From Streptomyces lanatus (GTDB lineage Bacteria; Actinomycetota; Actinomycetes; Streptomycetales; Streptomycetaceae), in assembly GCF_014655715.1 (NCBI RefSeq), contig NZ_BNBM01000001.1:746742-810741 (forward strand): DNA of 64,000 nt, written 5' to 3'. The notes beneath the pieces are model-generated. The model ran no database searches and had not been told where the DNA came from. It saw only the letters and a program-made list of their open reading frames with translations. This document shows positions 53,553 through 62,835 of this stretch, piece by piece. Within the stretch, counting starts at the first letter, position 1, and every line of letters begins with the position of its first letter. The position numbers and the translations under genes were made by a program.

Positions 53553-54221
53553 CTAGAGGCTGCGGGCGGTGATGTCCCCGTGGGAGGTGGTCGCGCGGAC
53601 GGTCAGTGCGGGGGTGCCGTCGGCGTTCTTGAGGGCGTTGTCGATACGGCCGTATCCGGTGCCCGCGTCGAGGGAGGCGGAGACGCCGCGAGCGGCCTCG
53701 ATGGACACGTCGCCCTGCTGGGTGGTCAGGACGACCGCGCCGCGCACGGCCTCGGCGATGCGGATGTCGCCCCGCTGGGTGCTGATCTCCGCGGGGCCGC
53801 TCAGCCTGCCGACCGAGATGTCGCCGTCGAGGACGGTGAGGCGGGCACCGGAGGTCTCGTCGAGCTTGACCGGGCCCTGAGCGGTCTCGAAGGTGACGTC
53901 GCCGAGCCGTCCGACGCCCCGGAGTTCACCGGCGGCCACCTTGCCCTCCAGCCGGGAGCCGGTGGGCAGCTGGACCGTGAGCTCGACGGATCCGGAGGGG
54001 CCGAGGTACTGGTTCTTCGCCGCCGGCGCCGAGATCCGCAGCACTCCGTCGGCGAAGGCGACCTCGATCTGCTCGGCCGCCTTCACATCACGGCTCTTGG
54101 CGGCGTTCGCGGGCAGCACCTCGACCGTGGTGTCGGTGCGGTCGGCGGCGATGAGCCGGATGTGCCCGGCCGGGATGTCGAGGACGACGGAGATCGGGGC
54201 GGTGGTGTCGAAGTTCTGCAT
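53553..54221 (-). CDS. DUF4097-family beta-strand repeat protein
   Basis: 222 residues from the ATG at 54221, which has AGGAG 8 nt upstream; an ATG at 54257 would add 12 residues but lacks a site and lies in a palindrome. The sequence is regular beta-strand turns (GDISVGRLSGPAEISTQRGD, QQGDVSIEAARGVSASLDAG) predicted to form a right-handed beta structure. Such proteins occur in bacterial envelope-stress loci, function unsettled. No signal peptide is seen. It is divergent from the regulator at 54449. Confidence 0.82.
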   Translation of the reverse strand: MQNFDTTAPISVVLDIPAGHIRLIAADRTDTTVEVLPANAAKSRDVKAAEQIEVAFADGVLRISAPAAKNQYLGPSGSVELTVQLPTGSRLEGKVAAGELRGVGRLGDVTFETAQGPVKLDETSGARLTVLDGDISVGRLSGPAEISTQRGDIRIAEAVRGAVVLTTQQGDVSIEAARGVSASLDAGTGYGRIDNALKNADGTPALTVRATTSHGDITARSL

Positions 54222-54239
54222 GGTGTGTGCTCCTGTGCT

Positions 54240-54395
54240 CGTTTCCGTTTCTGACATTGGAAACGCTACGTTGCGTTCATGAAATCAGCAACACACTCGT
54301 TGCACATCACCTCTATCTGTGCAGCTCATAGCCTAGATTTCATTGCAATGAGTCTGATTCTAATGCAACAAGACACATCTCACTCGTTGCAATGA
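54240..54395. promoter_or_regulatory. AT-rich operator region with inverted and direct repeats
   Basis: CGTTTCC/GGAAACG arms lie at 54240-54246 and 54259-54265. CATTGCAATG at 54341-54350 is a perfect palindrome within TCATTGCAATGAGT (54340-54353); its near-complement ACTCGTTGCAATGA lies at 54382-54395, and ACTCGTTGCA occurs again at 54295-54304. The base composition is strikingly AT-rich for this DNA. These are likely sites for the regulator at 54449. Confidence 0.6.
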
Positions 54396-54448
54396 TTCGG
54401 GAGTGAACGCTATGCTGAGCACTCCATGGACCACTAAGGAGAACCGCG

Positions 54449-55192
54449 ATGCCGGGAGGCAGACTCACCCAGCAGGAACGGCAGCAGATCGCGCTGGGAC
54501 TGGCCGACGGCCTCGCCTACGCGGAGATCGCCAGACGTCTCGACCGCCCGACCTCGACCGTCACCCGTGAGGTCATGCGCAACGGCGGGCCCACCGCCTA
54601 CCGCGCCGACCTCGCCCACCGCGCCACCGAGCACCGCGCCCACCGGCGTCGGCAGGCCGCGCCCCGGGACCCGAAGGCGCCCCCGCAGGCCCATGGGCGG
54701 GACTCCGAGGCGGTGCGCGAGTACGTGGAGACGTTCACGACCCTCTTCATGCAGCAGGGGCTGCCCAAGATGACGGCCCGGGTGCTGGCCTGTCTCTACA
54801 CCACCGACGCGGGCAGCCTGACCGCGTCCGAGCTGGCCCAGCGCCTCCAGGTCAGCCCGGCGTCCATCTCCAAGGCGACGACGTTCCTCGAAGGACTGGA
54901 CCTCATCCGCCGGGAGCGCGACGAACGCCGCCGCGACCGCTATCTCGTCGACAACGAGCTCTGGTTCCAGGGCATGATCGCCGCCGCCCGGTCCCAGGCC
55001 CAGCTCGCCGAGACGGCGCGGCAGGGCATCGCCGTCCTCGGCCCCGGCACCCCGGCCGCGGTCCGCCTGGAGAACATCGCCCGCTTCGTGGACTTCGTCG
55101 GCGAGAGCATGTTGCGCGCCGCGGAGCAGGCCCGCGACATCCTCTTCACGAAGCCCGAACACACGCAGCCCGCTCCGGACCCGGAGCGCTGA
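54449..55192 (+). CDS. Transcription regulator: IS30-like helix-turn-helix plus MarR/GbsR winged helix
   Basis: 247 residues, ATG after AAGGAGAA. Residues 5-65 (LTQQERQQIALGLADGLAYA, EIARRLDRPTSTVTREVMRN) match the N-terminal DNA-binding helix-turn-helix of IS30-type transposases. Residues about 85-215 form a MarR/GbsR winged helix (TASELAQRLQVSPASISKAT). No DDE catalytic domain is present, so it is not a transposase. The two DNA-binding modules fit the complex operator region next to it. The DUF4097 gene is the evident target. Confidence 0.82.
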   Translation: MPGGRLTQQERQQIALGLADGLAYAEIARRLDRPTSTVTREVMRNGGPTAYRADLAHRATEHRAHRRRQAAPRDPKAPPQAHGRDSEAVREYVETFTTLFMQQGLPKMTARVLACLYTTDAGSLTASELAQRLQVSPASISKATTFLEGLDLIRRERDERRRDRYLVDNELWFQGMIAAARSQAQLAETARQGIAVLGPGTPAAVRLENIARFVDFVGESMLRAAEQARDILFTKPEHTQPAPDPER

Positions 55193-55252
55193 CGCCGTCG
55201 CGGCGGTTTCCTGCGGGTCTCCCGCCGGAGCACCCCGTGCTAGAAATGAGGC

Positions 55253-57937
55253 ATGGCCGGAATCCTCGGCCGCCTGCGCTCCCTGTTGAGCGCGCGTACC
55301 GTCGCCCGGCAGGTGTTCGTGCTGCAGGCGGCGATCGTCGTGCTCCTCGTCGTCGCGGCGGTGGTGGCCCTGGTGCTCCAGGTGCGCAACGACACCCGAC
55401 GTGAGGCCGGCAACCGCTCCCTCGCCGTCGCCGACGCCTTCGCGAACTCGCCCGGAATCGTCGACGCGCTGGCGGCCCCGGATCCGAGCGCGGAGCTCCA
55501 GCCACGCGCCGAGGCGGCACGTGAGGCCACCGACGTGGACTTCATCGTCGTGATGACCAAGGACGGGATCCGCTACACCCACCCCAACCCCGAGCGGATC
55601 GGGCAGCACTTCGTCGGCACCATCGCCCCGGCCGCGGCCGGCGGTGTCGTACGGGAGACGTACACCGGAACCCTCGGCCGCTCCGTGCGGGCCGTGGTCC
55701 CGGTGACCGACGCCGACGGCAAGGTCGTCGGGCTGGTGGCCGCCGGTGTGACGCTGGCCAGCGTGGGCGGGGTCGTCGACCACCAGCTGCCGGTGCTGCT
55801 CGGCTCGGCGGCGGCCGCGCTCGCCCTCGCCACCGCCGGGACCGCGCTGGTCAGCAGGCGTCTGCTGCGGCAGACGCACGGGCTCGGACCCGCCGAGATG
55901 ACACGGATGTACGAGCACCACGACGCCGTCCTGCACTCCGTACGGGAAGGCGTGCTGATCATGGACGAGCGGCGCCGGCTGGCGCTGGCCAACGACGAGG
56001 CGCGCCGGCTGCTGGGGCTGTCGGCGGACGCGGAGGGGCGGCCGTGCCTCGCCCTGGGCATCGGCAGCGACCTCGCCCGGCTGTTCGCCTCCGGGCGGGA
56101 CGCCACCGACGAGGTGCATCTGGCGCAGGGCCGGCTGCTGGCCGTCAGCCAGCGCTCCACCGACCGGGACGGCGGCCCGCCCGGCAGTGTGGCCACCCTG
56201 CGCGACACCACCGAGCTGCGGACGATGACCGGCCGGGCGGACATCGCGCAGGAGCGGCTGAAGCTGCTGTACGACGCGGGCCTGGAGATCGGCACCACCC
56301 TCGATGTCACCCGCACCTCCCAGGAGCTGGCCGAGTTCGCCGTGCCGCGGTTCGCGGACTTCGTCTCCGTCGATCTGGCCGATCCGGTGCTGCGCGGCGG
56401 GGAGCCGAAGGAGGGCCGCGCCGACATGCGCCGGGTCGCCTTCCAGGGCGTGAGGGAGGGCAGCCCGCTCTACCCGGTCGGCAAGCTGATCCACTTCGTG
56501 CCGGGCAGCCCGCAGGCCTTCGGCTTCGGCACGGGCGAGTCGGTGCTGGAGGCGGACATGCCCGCGTTCTCCGGCTGGCAGGAGCAGGATCCCGAGAACG
56601 CCCGCAGAATCGTGGGGTTCGGCATCCACACCATGCTCACGGTCCCGCTGCGCGCCCGCGGCGTCATCATGGGCATGGCCACGTTCTGGCGCGCCGAGCG
56701 GCCCGAGCCGTTCGAGCCCGACGACATCTCCCTCGCCGAGGAACTGGTCGCCCGCGCCGCCGTCAGCATCGACAACGCCCGCCGCTACACCCGTGAGCAC
56801 ACCCTGTCGGTCACCCTTCAGCGCAGCCTGCTGCCCCGGGCCCTGCCCGAGCAGAGCGCCCTCGACGTCGCCTACCGCTATCTGCCCGCGCAGGCGGCGC
56901 AGGGCGGGGTCGGCGGGGACTGGTTCGACGTCATCCCACTGCCGGGCGCACGGGTGGCACTCGTCGTCGGGGACGTCGTGGGACACGGACTGCACGCGGC
57001 CGCCACCATGGGACGGCTGCGCACGGCGGTCAACAACTTCTCCACCCTCGACCTCCCGCCCGACGAACTCCTCGGCCACCTGGACGAGTTGGTGGCCCGC
57101 ATCGACCAGGACGAGGGCGACGGCCAGGACGACGGCGAGATCGCGCCCATCACCGGCGCGACCTGCCTGTACGCCGTGTACGACCCGTCCTCCGGGCAGT
57201 GCGCCCTCTCCCGGGCCGGTCACCTCGAACCGGCCGTGGTGCATCCCGACGGCCGGGTCGAGTTCCTGACCGTGCCCGGCGGGGCGCCGCTGGGCCTCGG
57301 CGGCAGCCTGCCCTTCGAGGCGACCGAGCTGCGGCTGCCCGAGGGCAGCGGACTGGTGCTGTACACGGACGGGCTGGTCGAGGACCAGGGGCGGGACATC
57401 GACGAGGGTCTTGAGCGGCTGCGCGGGGCGCTCGCCGCAGCGCCCCCGACGCACGGCCGGACACCGGAGGAGACCTGCAAGTCGGTGCTGGAGGCGCTGC
57501 TGCCCGAGCGTCCGCGCGACGACGTCGCCCTCGTCGTGGCCCGCACACGGCTGCTCCCCGGCGACCGTACGGCGACATGGGACGTCCCCGACGACCCGTC
57601 CGCCGTGGCCCGGGTCCGTGCGGTGGCCACGCGGACGCTCGACGAGTGGGGGCTGACGGAGGAGGCGTTCACGACCGAGCTGATCCTCAGCGAGCTGGTC
57701 ACCAACGCCCTGCGCCACGCCACCGGCCCGATCCATGTCCGCCTGATCCGCGACCGCGCCCTGATCTGCGAGGTCTCCGACGGCAGCAGCACCGCCCCGC
57801 ATCTGCGCAGCGCGGCCACGACCGACGAGGGCGGCCGGGGGCTGTTCCTGGTGGCGCAGTTCGCCGAGCGGTGGGGGACGCGGTACACGGCGGACGGCAA
57901 GGTGATCTGGACGGAACAGCCGATACAGGGCTCGTAA
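55253..57937 (+). CDS. Membrane sensor phosphatase: Cache-PAS-GAF-SpoIIE-ATPase
   Basis: 894 residues. Membrane helices near 20-43 and 181-200 flank a periplasmic CitA/DcuS-like Cache domain (VDFIVVMTKDGIRYTHPNPE, GKVVGLVAAGVTLA). PAS about 220-300, GAF about 330-500, SpoIIE about 520-750 (GGDWFDVIPLPGARVALVVG), RsbW-like ATPase about 765-890. It can link an external ligand to a phosphatase and kinase-like pair. It is the fourth such phosphatase within 14 kb and shares domain order with 43725. The last codons fall in a tandem repeat. Confidence 0.9.
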   Translation: MAGILGRLRSLLSARTVARQVFVLQAAIVVLLVVAAVVALVLQVRNDTRREAGNRSLAVADAFANSPGIVDALAAPDPSAELQPRAEAAREATDVDFIVVMTKDGIRYTHPNPERIGQHFVGTIAPAAAGGVVRETYTGTLGRSVRAVVPVTDADGKVVGLVAAGVTLASVGGVVDHQLPVLLGSAAAALALATAGTALVSRRLLRQTHGLGPAEMTRMYEHHDAVLHSVREGVLIMDERRRLALANDEARRLLGLSADAEGRPCLALGIGSDLARLFASGRDATDEVHLAQGRLLAVSQRSTDRDGGPPGSVATLRDTTELRTMTGRADIAQERLKLLYDAGLEIGTTLDVTRTSQELAEFAVPRFADFVSVDLADPVLRGGEPKEGRADMRRVAFQGVREGSPLYPVGKLIHFVPGSPQAFGFGTGESVLEADMPAFSGWQEQDPENARRIVGFGIHTMLTVPLRARGVIMGMATFWRAERPEPFEPDDISLAEELVARAAVSIDNARRYTREHTLSVTLQRSLLPRALPEQSALDVAYRYLPAQAAQGGVGGDWFDVIPLPGARVALVVGDVVGHGLHAAATMGRLRTAVNNFSTLDLPPDELLGHLDELVARIDQDEGDGQDDGEIAPITGATCLYAVYDPSSGQCALSRAGHLEPAVVHPDGRVEFLTVPGGAPLGLGGSLPFEATELRLPEGSGLVLYTDGLVEDQGRDIDEGLERLRGALAAAPPTHGRTPEETCKSVLEALLPERPRDDVALVVARTRLLPGDRTATWDVPDDPSAVARVRAVATRTLDEWGLTEEAFTTELILSELVTNALRHATGPIHVRLIRDRALICEVSDGSSTAPHLRSAATTDEGGRGLFLVAQFAERWGTRYTADGKVIWTEQPIQGS

Positions 57938-57998
57938 CGGCCGATACGGGCTCTCGTAACAGCCGGTACGGGGGCTCGTAACGGACGATACGAGGGCG
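57917..57998 (+). repeat. Tandem 21-22-bp repeat over the phosphatase stop codon
   Basis: Four imperfect units: 57917-57937, 57938-57959, 57960-57981 and a partial 57982-57998, each starting C(A/G)G(C/A)C and most ending CTCGTAA. Unit 1 contains the stop codon; units 2 and 3 repeat a TAA. It looks like slippage-type duplication of the gene end. Confidence 0.6.
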
Positions 57999-58014
57999 AT
58001 CCCAGGGAGCCCTG

Positions 58015-58959
58015 TCAGTTCCGGCGTGTGCGCGGCTCCTTCTGCGCCAGCAGTTGTTCCCGCAGGGCCGTCAGCTGATGCGAGTGCTCCACCGCGCGGG
58101 TCTCGTCCAGGGTGGTCAGGGCGAGGACGAGCGCGTCGGCGAGGACCAGGCCGGTGAGGGCCTCGTTGGTGTTGCCGGTCGGTGTGTGGGGTGCCGTGAG
58201 GACGGCGTCGACCCGGTCCTCGTAGACCTCCCCCAGCTCGTCCGTGACGAAGACGACCCTGGCGCCGACCGCCCGTGCCCGCTCGACGACGACGTTCAGC
58301 TCGGCGAGCTGCCGCCCCGGCTGGAAGACGACGACCGCGTCGCCCTGCCCCAGCGCGAGCAGCGGATCGGCGAGGGCGAAGCCGGTCTCGCCGACGAAGC
58401 GCGCCCGGCGCCCGATGCGGCCGAGGGCCAGCGCGAGGTGCCGGGCGGCGAGTTCGCAGGCGGCGACGCCGTAGCAGAAGACCTCACGCGCCTGCGCCAG
58501 CACCTCCAACGCCCGCTCAAGCGAGTCGGTGCCGTTGAGCCGCCGGCACTGGTCGATGCGCTCCTGCGTCTCGTCGAAGACGTCGTTCCAGATGCCCTCC
58601 AGGTCCTGCCCGACATGCGCGATGCGTTGCTGGAGCCGCACCTCGGGGGCGTGCGCGGAGGTGAAGTCGGCGGCGAGTTCCCGCTTGAGGGCGGGCAGCC
58701 CGGCGTATCCGAGGCGTTGCAGGGCGCGGACGACGGTGGCGTTGCTGGTGCCGCTGGCGGCGCCCAGTTCCTGGGCGCTGGCGAACATCAGCTGCTCCGC
58801 GGGGGCGCTGGCGAGGTACTGGGCCACGGTCCGCTCCGACGCGGACAGTTCGTCCCACATGTCACGGACGGCTGCGCGCAACCGTGTGAGTCCGCCGGGT
58901 CCGGCGTTACCAGGCATTGGATTCTTCATTACAGGTATTGACTCTCGCGTTTCGGCCAT
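58015..58959 (-). CDS. RpiR/MurR-family regulator
   Basis: 314 residues from the ATG at 58959; a TTG at 58983 or an ATG at 58929 are alternatives, none with a clear ribosome site. The RpiR helix-turn-helix (about 35-100: SASERTVAQYLASAPAEQLM, GTSNATVVRALQRLGYAGLP) is followed by a SIS-type effector domain (about 140-300). RpiR proteins usually sense phosphosugars. It is divergent from the C45 hydrolase/ABC operon and probably controls it. Confidence 0.83.
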   Translation of the reverse strand: MAETRESIPVMKNPMPGNAGPGGLTRLRAAVRDMWDELSASERTVAQYLASAPAEQLMFASAQELGAASGTSNATVVRALQRLGYAGLPALKRELAADFTSAHAPEVRLQQRIAHVGQDLEGIWNDVFDETQERIDQCRRLNGTDSLERALEVLAQAREVFCYGVAACELAARHLALALGRIGRRARFVGETGFALADPLLALGQGDAVVVFQPGRQLAELNVVVERARAVGARVVFVTDELGEVYEDRVDAVLTAPHTPTGNTNEALTGLVLADALVLALTTLDETRAVEHSHQLTALREQLLAQKEPRTRRN

Positions 58960-58975
58960 TACGCTCTGAGCATCT

Positions 58976-59003
58976 CGTTCCAAGAAGATGAATTTTCGGA
59001 ACG
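58976..59003. promoter_or_regulatory. Candidate RpiR operator
   Basis: CGTTCC (58976-58981) and GGAACG (58998-59003) are inverted arms 16 bp apart, with inner GAA/TTC symmetry. They sit between the RpiR gene and the hydrolase. Inference. Confidence 0.35.
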
Positions 59004-59041
59004 GATGTTACAGCACCGGTGTGTCCTGGAGGAGTCCCGTA

Positions 59042-60178
59042 ATGAAGCAGAGCCTGCCGGTCATCGAGATCTCGGGGACCCCCCTGGAACGGGGACGACA
59101 GTACGGCGAGGCCGTGGCCCCCCAGCTCGCGATCGCGCTCGGCTACTACACGGAGGCCTTCGGCGTGTCCTCCGGACTGACCTGGAAGCAGGTGATCGCG
59201 CGGGCCGCCCGGTGGCTGAAACCCGTCCGTGAGTACGCCCCGCACCTGCTGGAGGAGATGCGGGGCATCGCGGACGGCTCCGGCCTGGACCTGCTCGACG
59301 TCCTCGCGCTGAACGCCCGCGGTGAGGTCATCTACGACGACTCCTTCGCCCGGATGCGCGAGGAGGAGCCCGCCGAGGGCTGCACCTCCTTCGCCGCGTA
59401 CGGGCCGGCCAGCGGCGACGGCCATGTCTGGGCCGGACAGAACTGGGACTGGCGGGCCGGCGTCGCCGACACCGTCGTCATGCTGCGGATCGTCCAGCCC
59501 CCGGCGCCCACGCTGATCATGCAGGTGGAGGCGGGCCAGATCGGCCGCCAGGGCGCCAGTTCGGCCGGGATCGCGCTCAACGCCAACGGTCTGGGCGGAC
59601 GGTTCGGCGAGGCGGTCGGGCTGCCGCAGACCGTGCTGCGCCGCAGCGTCCTGGACCAGGTGTCCATCACCGACGCCCTCGACGTGCTGTGCCGCACCCG
59701 CGCGCACATCGCCAGCAACGCCCTCCTCACCTGCCGCGAGGGCTTCGCCATCGACCTGGAGACCACCCCGGCCGGCCACGGCTGGCTCTATCCCGACGAC
59801 GGGCTCCTGGTGCACGGCAACCACTACCAGGCGGGCATCCCCGCCGCCCTGGCCGACGGCTACCGCCCGATCTCCGCCGACTCCCTGGTGCGCGTACCCC
59901 GCGCCGAGGCGGGTCTGCGGCGGCTGCGCGAGTCCACCGGCGCCGACGAGTCGCGCAAGCTCATCAAGGACGCGATGTCGGACCACCTCGGCCACCCCGA
60001 GTCTCTGTGCACCCACGCCGACCCGCGCAAGCCCGAGGTCAGGCACTGGACGACCCTCGTCTCCTCCTGCGTCGACCTCACCGCCGGCGACTACCACGTC
60101 ACGCCCGGCACCCCTTGCGACCACGAGTACCAGCATCTGCCCTTCAACCTCTACGACGGCCCCCACGCCCCGAACTGA
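59042..60178 (+). CDS. C45-family self-processing acyltransferase/amidohydrolase
   Basis: 378 residues, ATG with GGAGGAG 7 nt upstream. The pattern EGCTSFAAYGPASGDGHVWA then GQNWDWRAG is that of the acyl-CoA:isopenicillin-N acyltransferase-like (peptidase C45) group, where the Cys of GCTS becomes the N-terminal nucleophile after self-cleavage; here that is about Cys117. These enzymes hydrolyse or form amide bonds. It precedes an oligopeptide-type ABC importer by 71 bp, so imported amides or peptides are likely substrates. Confidence 0.83.
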   Translation: MKQSLPVIEISGTPLERGRQYGEAVAPQLAIALGYYTEAFGVSSGLTWKQVIARAARWLKPVREYAPHLLEEMRGIADGSGLDLLDVLALNARGEVIYDDSFARMREEEPAEGCTSFAAYGPASGDGHVWAGQNWDWRAGVADTVVMLRIVQPPAPTLIMQVEAGQIGRQGASSAGIALNANGLGGRFGEAVGLPQTVLRRSVLDQVSITDALDVLCRTRAHIASNALLTCREGFAIDLETTPAGHGWLYPDDGLLVHGNHYQAGIPAALADGYRPISADSLVRVPRAEAGLRRLRESTGADESRKLIKDAMSDHLGHPESLCTHADPRKPEVRHWTTLVSSCVDLTAGDYHVTPGTPCDHEYQHLPFNLYDGPHAPN

Positions 60179-60249
60179 CGGCATGTCACCGGCCCTTCTC
60201 CCAAGCCCCCCGCTCCCGTGTTCACCCTCCCCGCTCAGGAGCCCTCGCA

Positions 60250-61875
60250 ATGAAGCTCAGAAACATCACGGCCGCCGGTGCGCTGGCCCTGGCCACCGCG
60301 TGCAGCGGAGCCACCACCGGCGCCTCCACCAGCGGCACCGAGGCCGCCGACCTCACCCTCATACCCACCACCGCGCGGGCCACCGGATCCGTCGCCGCCG
60401 TCAACTGGCTCCTTGAGGACGAGCCAGACTCACTGGACCTCGACACCCAGGGCGGCAGCGCCGGCCGCACCGTGCTCGGCAACGTCTGCGAACGCCTCTA
60501 CCAGCTCCAGCCCGACATGTCCGTACGCCCCTCCCTGGTCCGGCAGGCGGCCCGCCCCGACGCGACCCACCTGGTCCTCACCCTGCGCGACGACGTCACC
60601 TTCCACGACGGATCGCGGATGACCGCGGACGACGTGCTCTTCAGCCTGAAGCGGCACGCGGAGCCGGAAATGGAGCAGTCGGACGAGTTCGGCAATGTCT
60701 CCGCGATGCGCAAGACCGGCGACCACGAGATCACGATCACCTTCAAGCAGCCCGACGCCCTGTTCACCAAGGCCCTCGCCGGTGACGCCGGACTCGTCTA
60801 CAACCGCGAGCAGGTGGAGAAGGCCGGCGAGGACTTCGGCACCCCCGGTCAGAGCGACGCCTGTTCCGGGCCGTACGAGCTGTCCGGCTGGAAGTCCGGC
60901 GACTCGATCACCCTGACCCGCGCCGACGACTACTGGGGCGAGCAGCCCCTCACCGGCAAGGTCGTCTTCCGCTGGGCCGACGACAGCGCCATGGTCAACG
61001 CCCTCGCCACCGGAGCCGCCGACGGCACCTACGCCGACAACATAGGCACCGCCGCCGCCCTGCGCGGAAAGAAGGGCCTCGACGAGCACTTCGGCCCCAG
61101 CACCTCCACCCTCGCCCTCATCCCGACCGAGCGCGGCGGCCTCGCCGACCCCGACATCCGCAAGGCGCTCTCCCTCGCCCTGGACCGCTCGGGCATCGCC
61201 AAGTCCGGCTACGGCGGCCTGGTCGAGCCCTGGGCCACCCCGGTCGGCTCCGGCGCCTGGGGCTACGCCAAGGACGCCTTCGCCGCCGCCCAGAAGCAGC
61301 TCACCGACGCCCCGGCCAAGCCCGACGCCCAAGACCTCGCCAAGGCGAAGGAACTGGTGAAGAACGCCAAGAAAGCCCCCGCCGAGCCCATCGTCATCGG
61401 CACCGACAGCAGCCAGGGCCGCATGGTCATCGCCAACGCCGTGCGCGCCGCGCTCACGCAGATCGGCCTGAAGGGACAGATCAAGACCGTCCCGGCCGCC
61501 CAGTACGGCGAGTTCTACGGCGACAAGGAGGCCCGCGCCGACATCGACGTCCTGGTGGCCGACTGGTACATCTCCAAGAGCGACCCGTTCGGCTTCTACG
61601 ACAACGGCCTGTCGGACAGTGCCAACAACTGGGTCGGCTTCAAGAGCCCGGAGTACGACGCGAAGGTAGCCGAGGGCCTGCGCACCCTGGACGACGCCAA
61701 GCGCGCCGAACTCGCCATCGACGTGCAGCGGCGGTTCGCGGACGCGGCCGTGTGGATCCCGGTCGCCCAGATGCCGACCGCTCTCGTCCTGGACGACAAG
61801 CTGACGGGGCCACCCGCCTCGATGGCGTACCTCTACTACCCCTGGGCCGCGCAGCTCGGCGCGAAGAAGGGCTGA
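60250..61875 (+). CDS. Peptide/nickel-type ABC transporter substrate-binding lipoprotein
   Basis: 541 residues of the SBP_bac_5 (DppA/OppA) fold; family blocks are LRDDVTFHDGSRMTADDVLF and ADPDIRKALSLALDR-like LADPDIRKALSLALDRSG. The N-terminus ends ALATACSG with Cys18 as probable lipid attachment site. It starts 71 bp after the hydrolase stop with AGGAG 8 nt before the ATG. It captures oligopeptides or related amides for the permeases downstream. Confidence 0.9.
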   Translation: MKLRNITAAGALALATACSGATTGASTSGTEAADLTLIPTTARATGSVAAVNWLLEDEPDSLDLDTQGGSAGRTVLGNVCERLYQLQPDMSVRPSLVRQAARPDATHLVLTLRDDVTFHDGSRMTADDVLFSLKRHAEPEMEQSDEFGNVSAMRKTGDHEITITFKQPDALFTKALAGDAGLVYNREQVEKAGEDFGTPGQSDACSGPYELSGWKSGDSITLTRADDYWGEQPLTGKVVFRWADDSAMVNALATGAADGTYADNIGTAAALRGKKGLDEHFGPSTSTLALIPTERGGLADPDIRKALSLALDRSGIAKSGYGGLVEPWATPVGSGAWGYAKDAFAAAQKQLTDAPAKPDAQDLAKAKELVKNAKKAPAEPIVIGTDSSQGRMVIANAVRAALTQIGLKGQIKTVPAAQYGEFYGDKEARADIDVLVADWYISKSDPFGFYDNGLSDSANNWVGFKSPEYDAKVAEGLRTLDDAKRAELAIDVQRRFADAAVWIPVAQMPTALVLDDKLTGPPASMAYLYYPWAAQLGAKKG

Positions 61876-61881
61876 GCACCG

Positions 61882-62835
61882 ATGTTCGCCTCGATCGGAC
61901 GACGGCTGGCGGGACTTCTCGCCACCCTGCTGGCCGCGTCCTTCGTCATCTTCGCCGCCGTGTACGCGGCTCCCGGCGACCCCGCCGTGTTCCTCGCGGG
62001 CGGGCGCGACAAGCTCACCCCCGAGCGACTGGCCGCGGTCCGGGAGCAGTACCACCTCGACGAGCCGCTGGTCGTGCAGTACGGCCGCTGGCTGTGGGAC
62101 TGCCTCCACCTCGACCTCGGCCGCTCCTTCCAGTACGGCGACCAGGTCTCCGACCTGCTGTCGTCCCGCTTCCCGACGACGCTCGCACTGGTCGGCTACG
62201 CCACCGTCCTGTTCGTCGTACTGGGAGTGGGCGCCGGAGTGCTGGCCGCGGTCCGGCGCGGCAGTTGGGTGGACTCGGCCGTCGTAGGGACCACCACCCT
62301 CACCGCGTCCGTGCCGTCCTTCGTCGGAGGCATCGCGCTGGTCGCCTTCTTCGGGGTGCGGCTGGGCTGGTTCCCGGTGACGGGCAGCGGCGAGGGCTTC
62401 GCCGGGACACTGCACCACCTCACCCTGCCCGCGCTGGCCATGGCGCTCGGCGCGGTCGCCGTCATCGCCCGGGTCACCCGGCAGGCGATGGTCGAGGCGG
62501 GCGCCGCCGACCATGTGGAGGTGGCCCGCGCCGCCGGGCTGCCGGAGCATCAGATCATCCGCCGGCACGTCCTGCGCAACGCACTCGGCCCGGTCGTCAC
62601 GATGTGCGGCCTGGTCACCGCCGGAATGCTGGCCGGCACGGTCGCCATCGAGACCGTCTTCGGGCTCAGCGGCATCGGCTCGCTCCTGGTCGGCGCGGTC
62701 AACAGCCATGACTTCCCGGTCGCCCAGGCGGTGCTGCTGCTGATGGTCGCCGGCTACATCCTCGTCACCACCCTCGTGGACCTCGTGCACCCGCTGCTCG
62801 ACCCACGCCTGAAGGCCATGAGGAGCTCCGCATGA
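61882..62835 (+). CDS. ABC transporter permease (DppB type)
   Basis: 317 residues with six probable membrane helices and the EAA loop VEVARAAGLPEHQIIRRHVL. The N-terminus IGRRLAGLLATLLAASFVIF and LTPERLAAVREQYHLDEPL are typical of DppB/OppB. It starts 6 bp after the binding protein stop and overlaps the next permease by 4 nt (ATGA). Confidence 0.92.
   Translation: MFASIGRRLAGLLATLLAASFVIFAAVYAAPGDPAVFLAGGRDKLTPERLAAVREQYHLDEPLVVQYGRWLWDCLHLDLGRSFQYGDQVSDLLSSRFPTTLALVGYATVLFVVLGVGAGVLAAVRRGSWVDSAVVGTTTLTASVPSFVGGIALVAFFGVRLGWFPVTGSGEGFAGTLHHLTLPALAMALGAVAVIARVTRQAMVEAGAADHVEVARAAGLPEHQIIRRHVLRNALGPVVTMCGLVTAGMLAGTVAIETVFGLSGIGSLLVGAVNSHDFPVAQAVLLLMVAGYILVTTLVDLVHPLLDPRLKAMRSSA

Noticed and set aside
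54449..55192. IS30-family transposase or mobile element
   Set aside because: Only the helix-turn-helix resembles IS30. There is no DDE domain, no terminal inverted repeats and no target duplication; the C-terminus is a MarR/GbsR winged helix.
54434..57802. 1122-codon open frame on the minus strand
   Set aside because: It is antisense to the sensor phosphatase and the MarR/GbsR-type regulator, with Arg/Gly/Val-rich shadow composition typical of high-GC DNA.
60430..62790. 786-codon open frame on the minus strand
   Set aside because: Antisense to the binding protein and permease genes of the Dpp-type operon.
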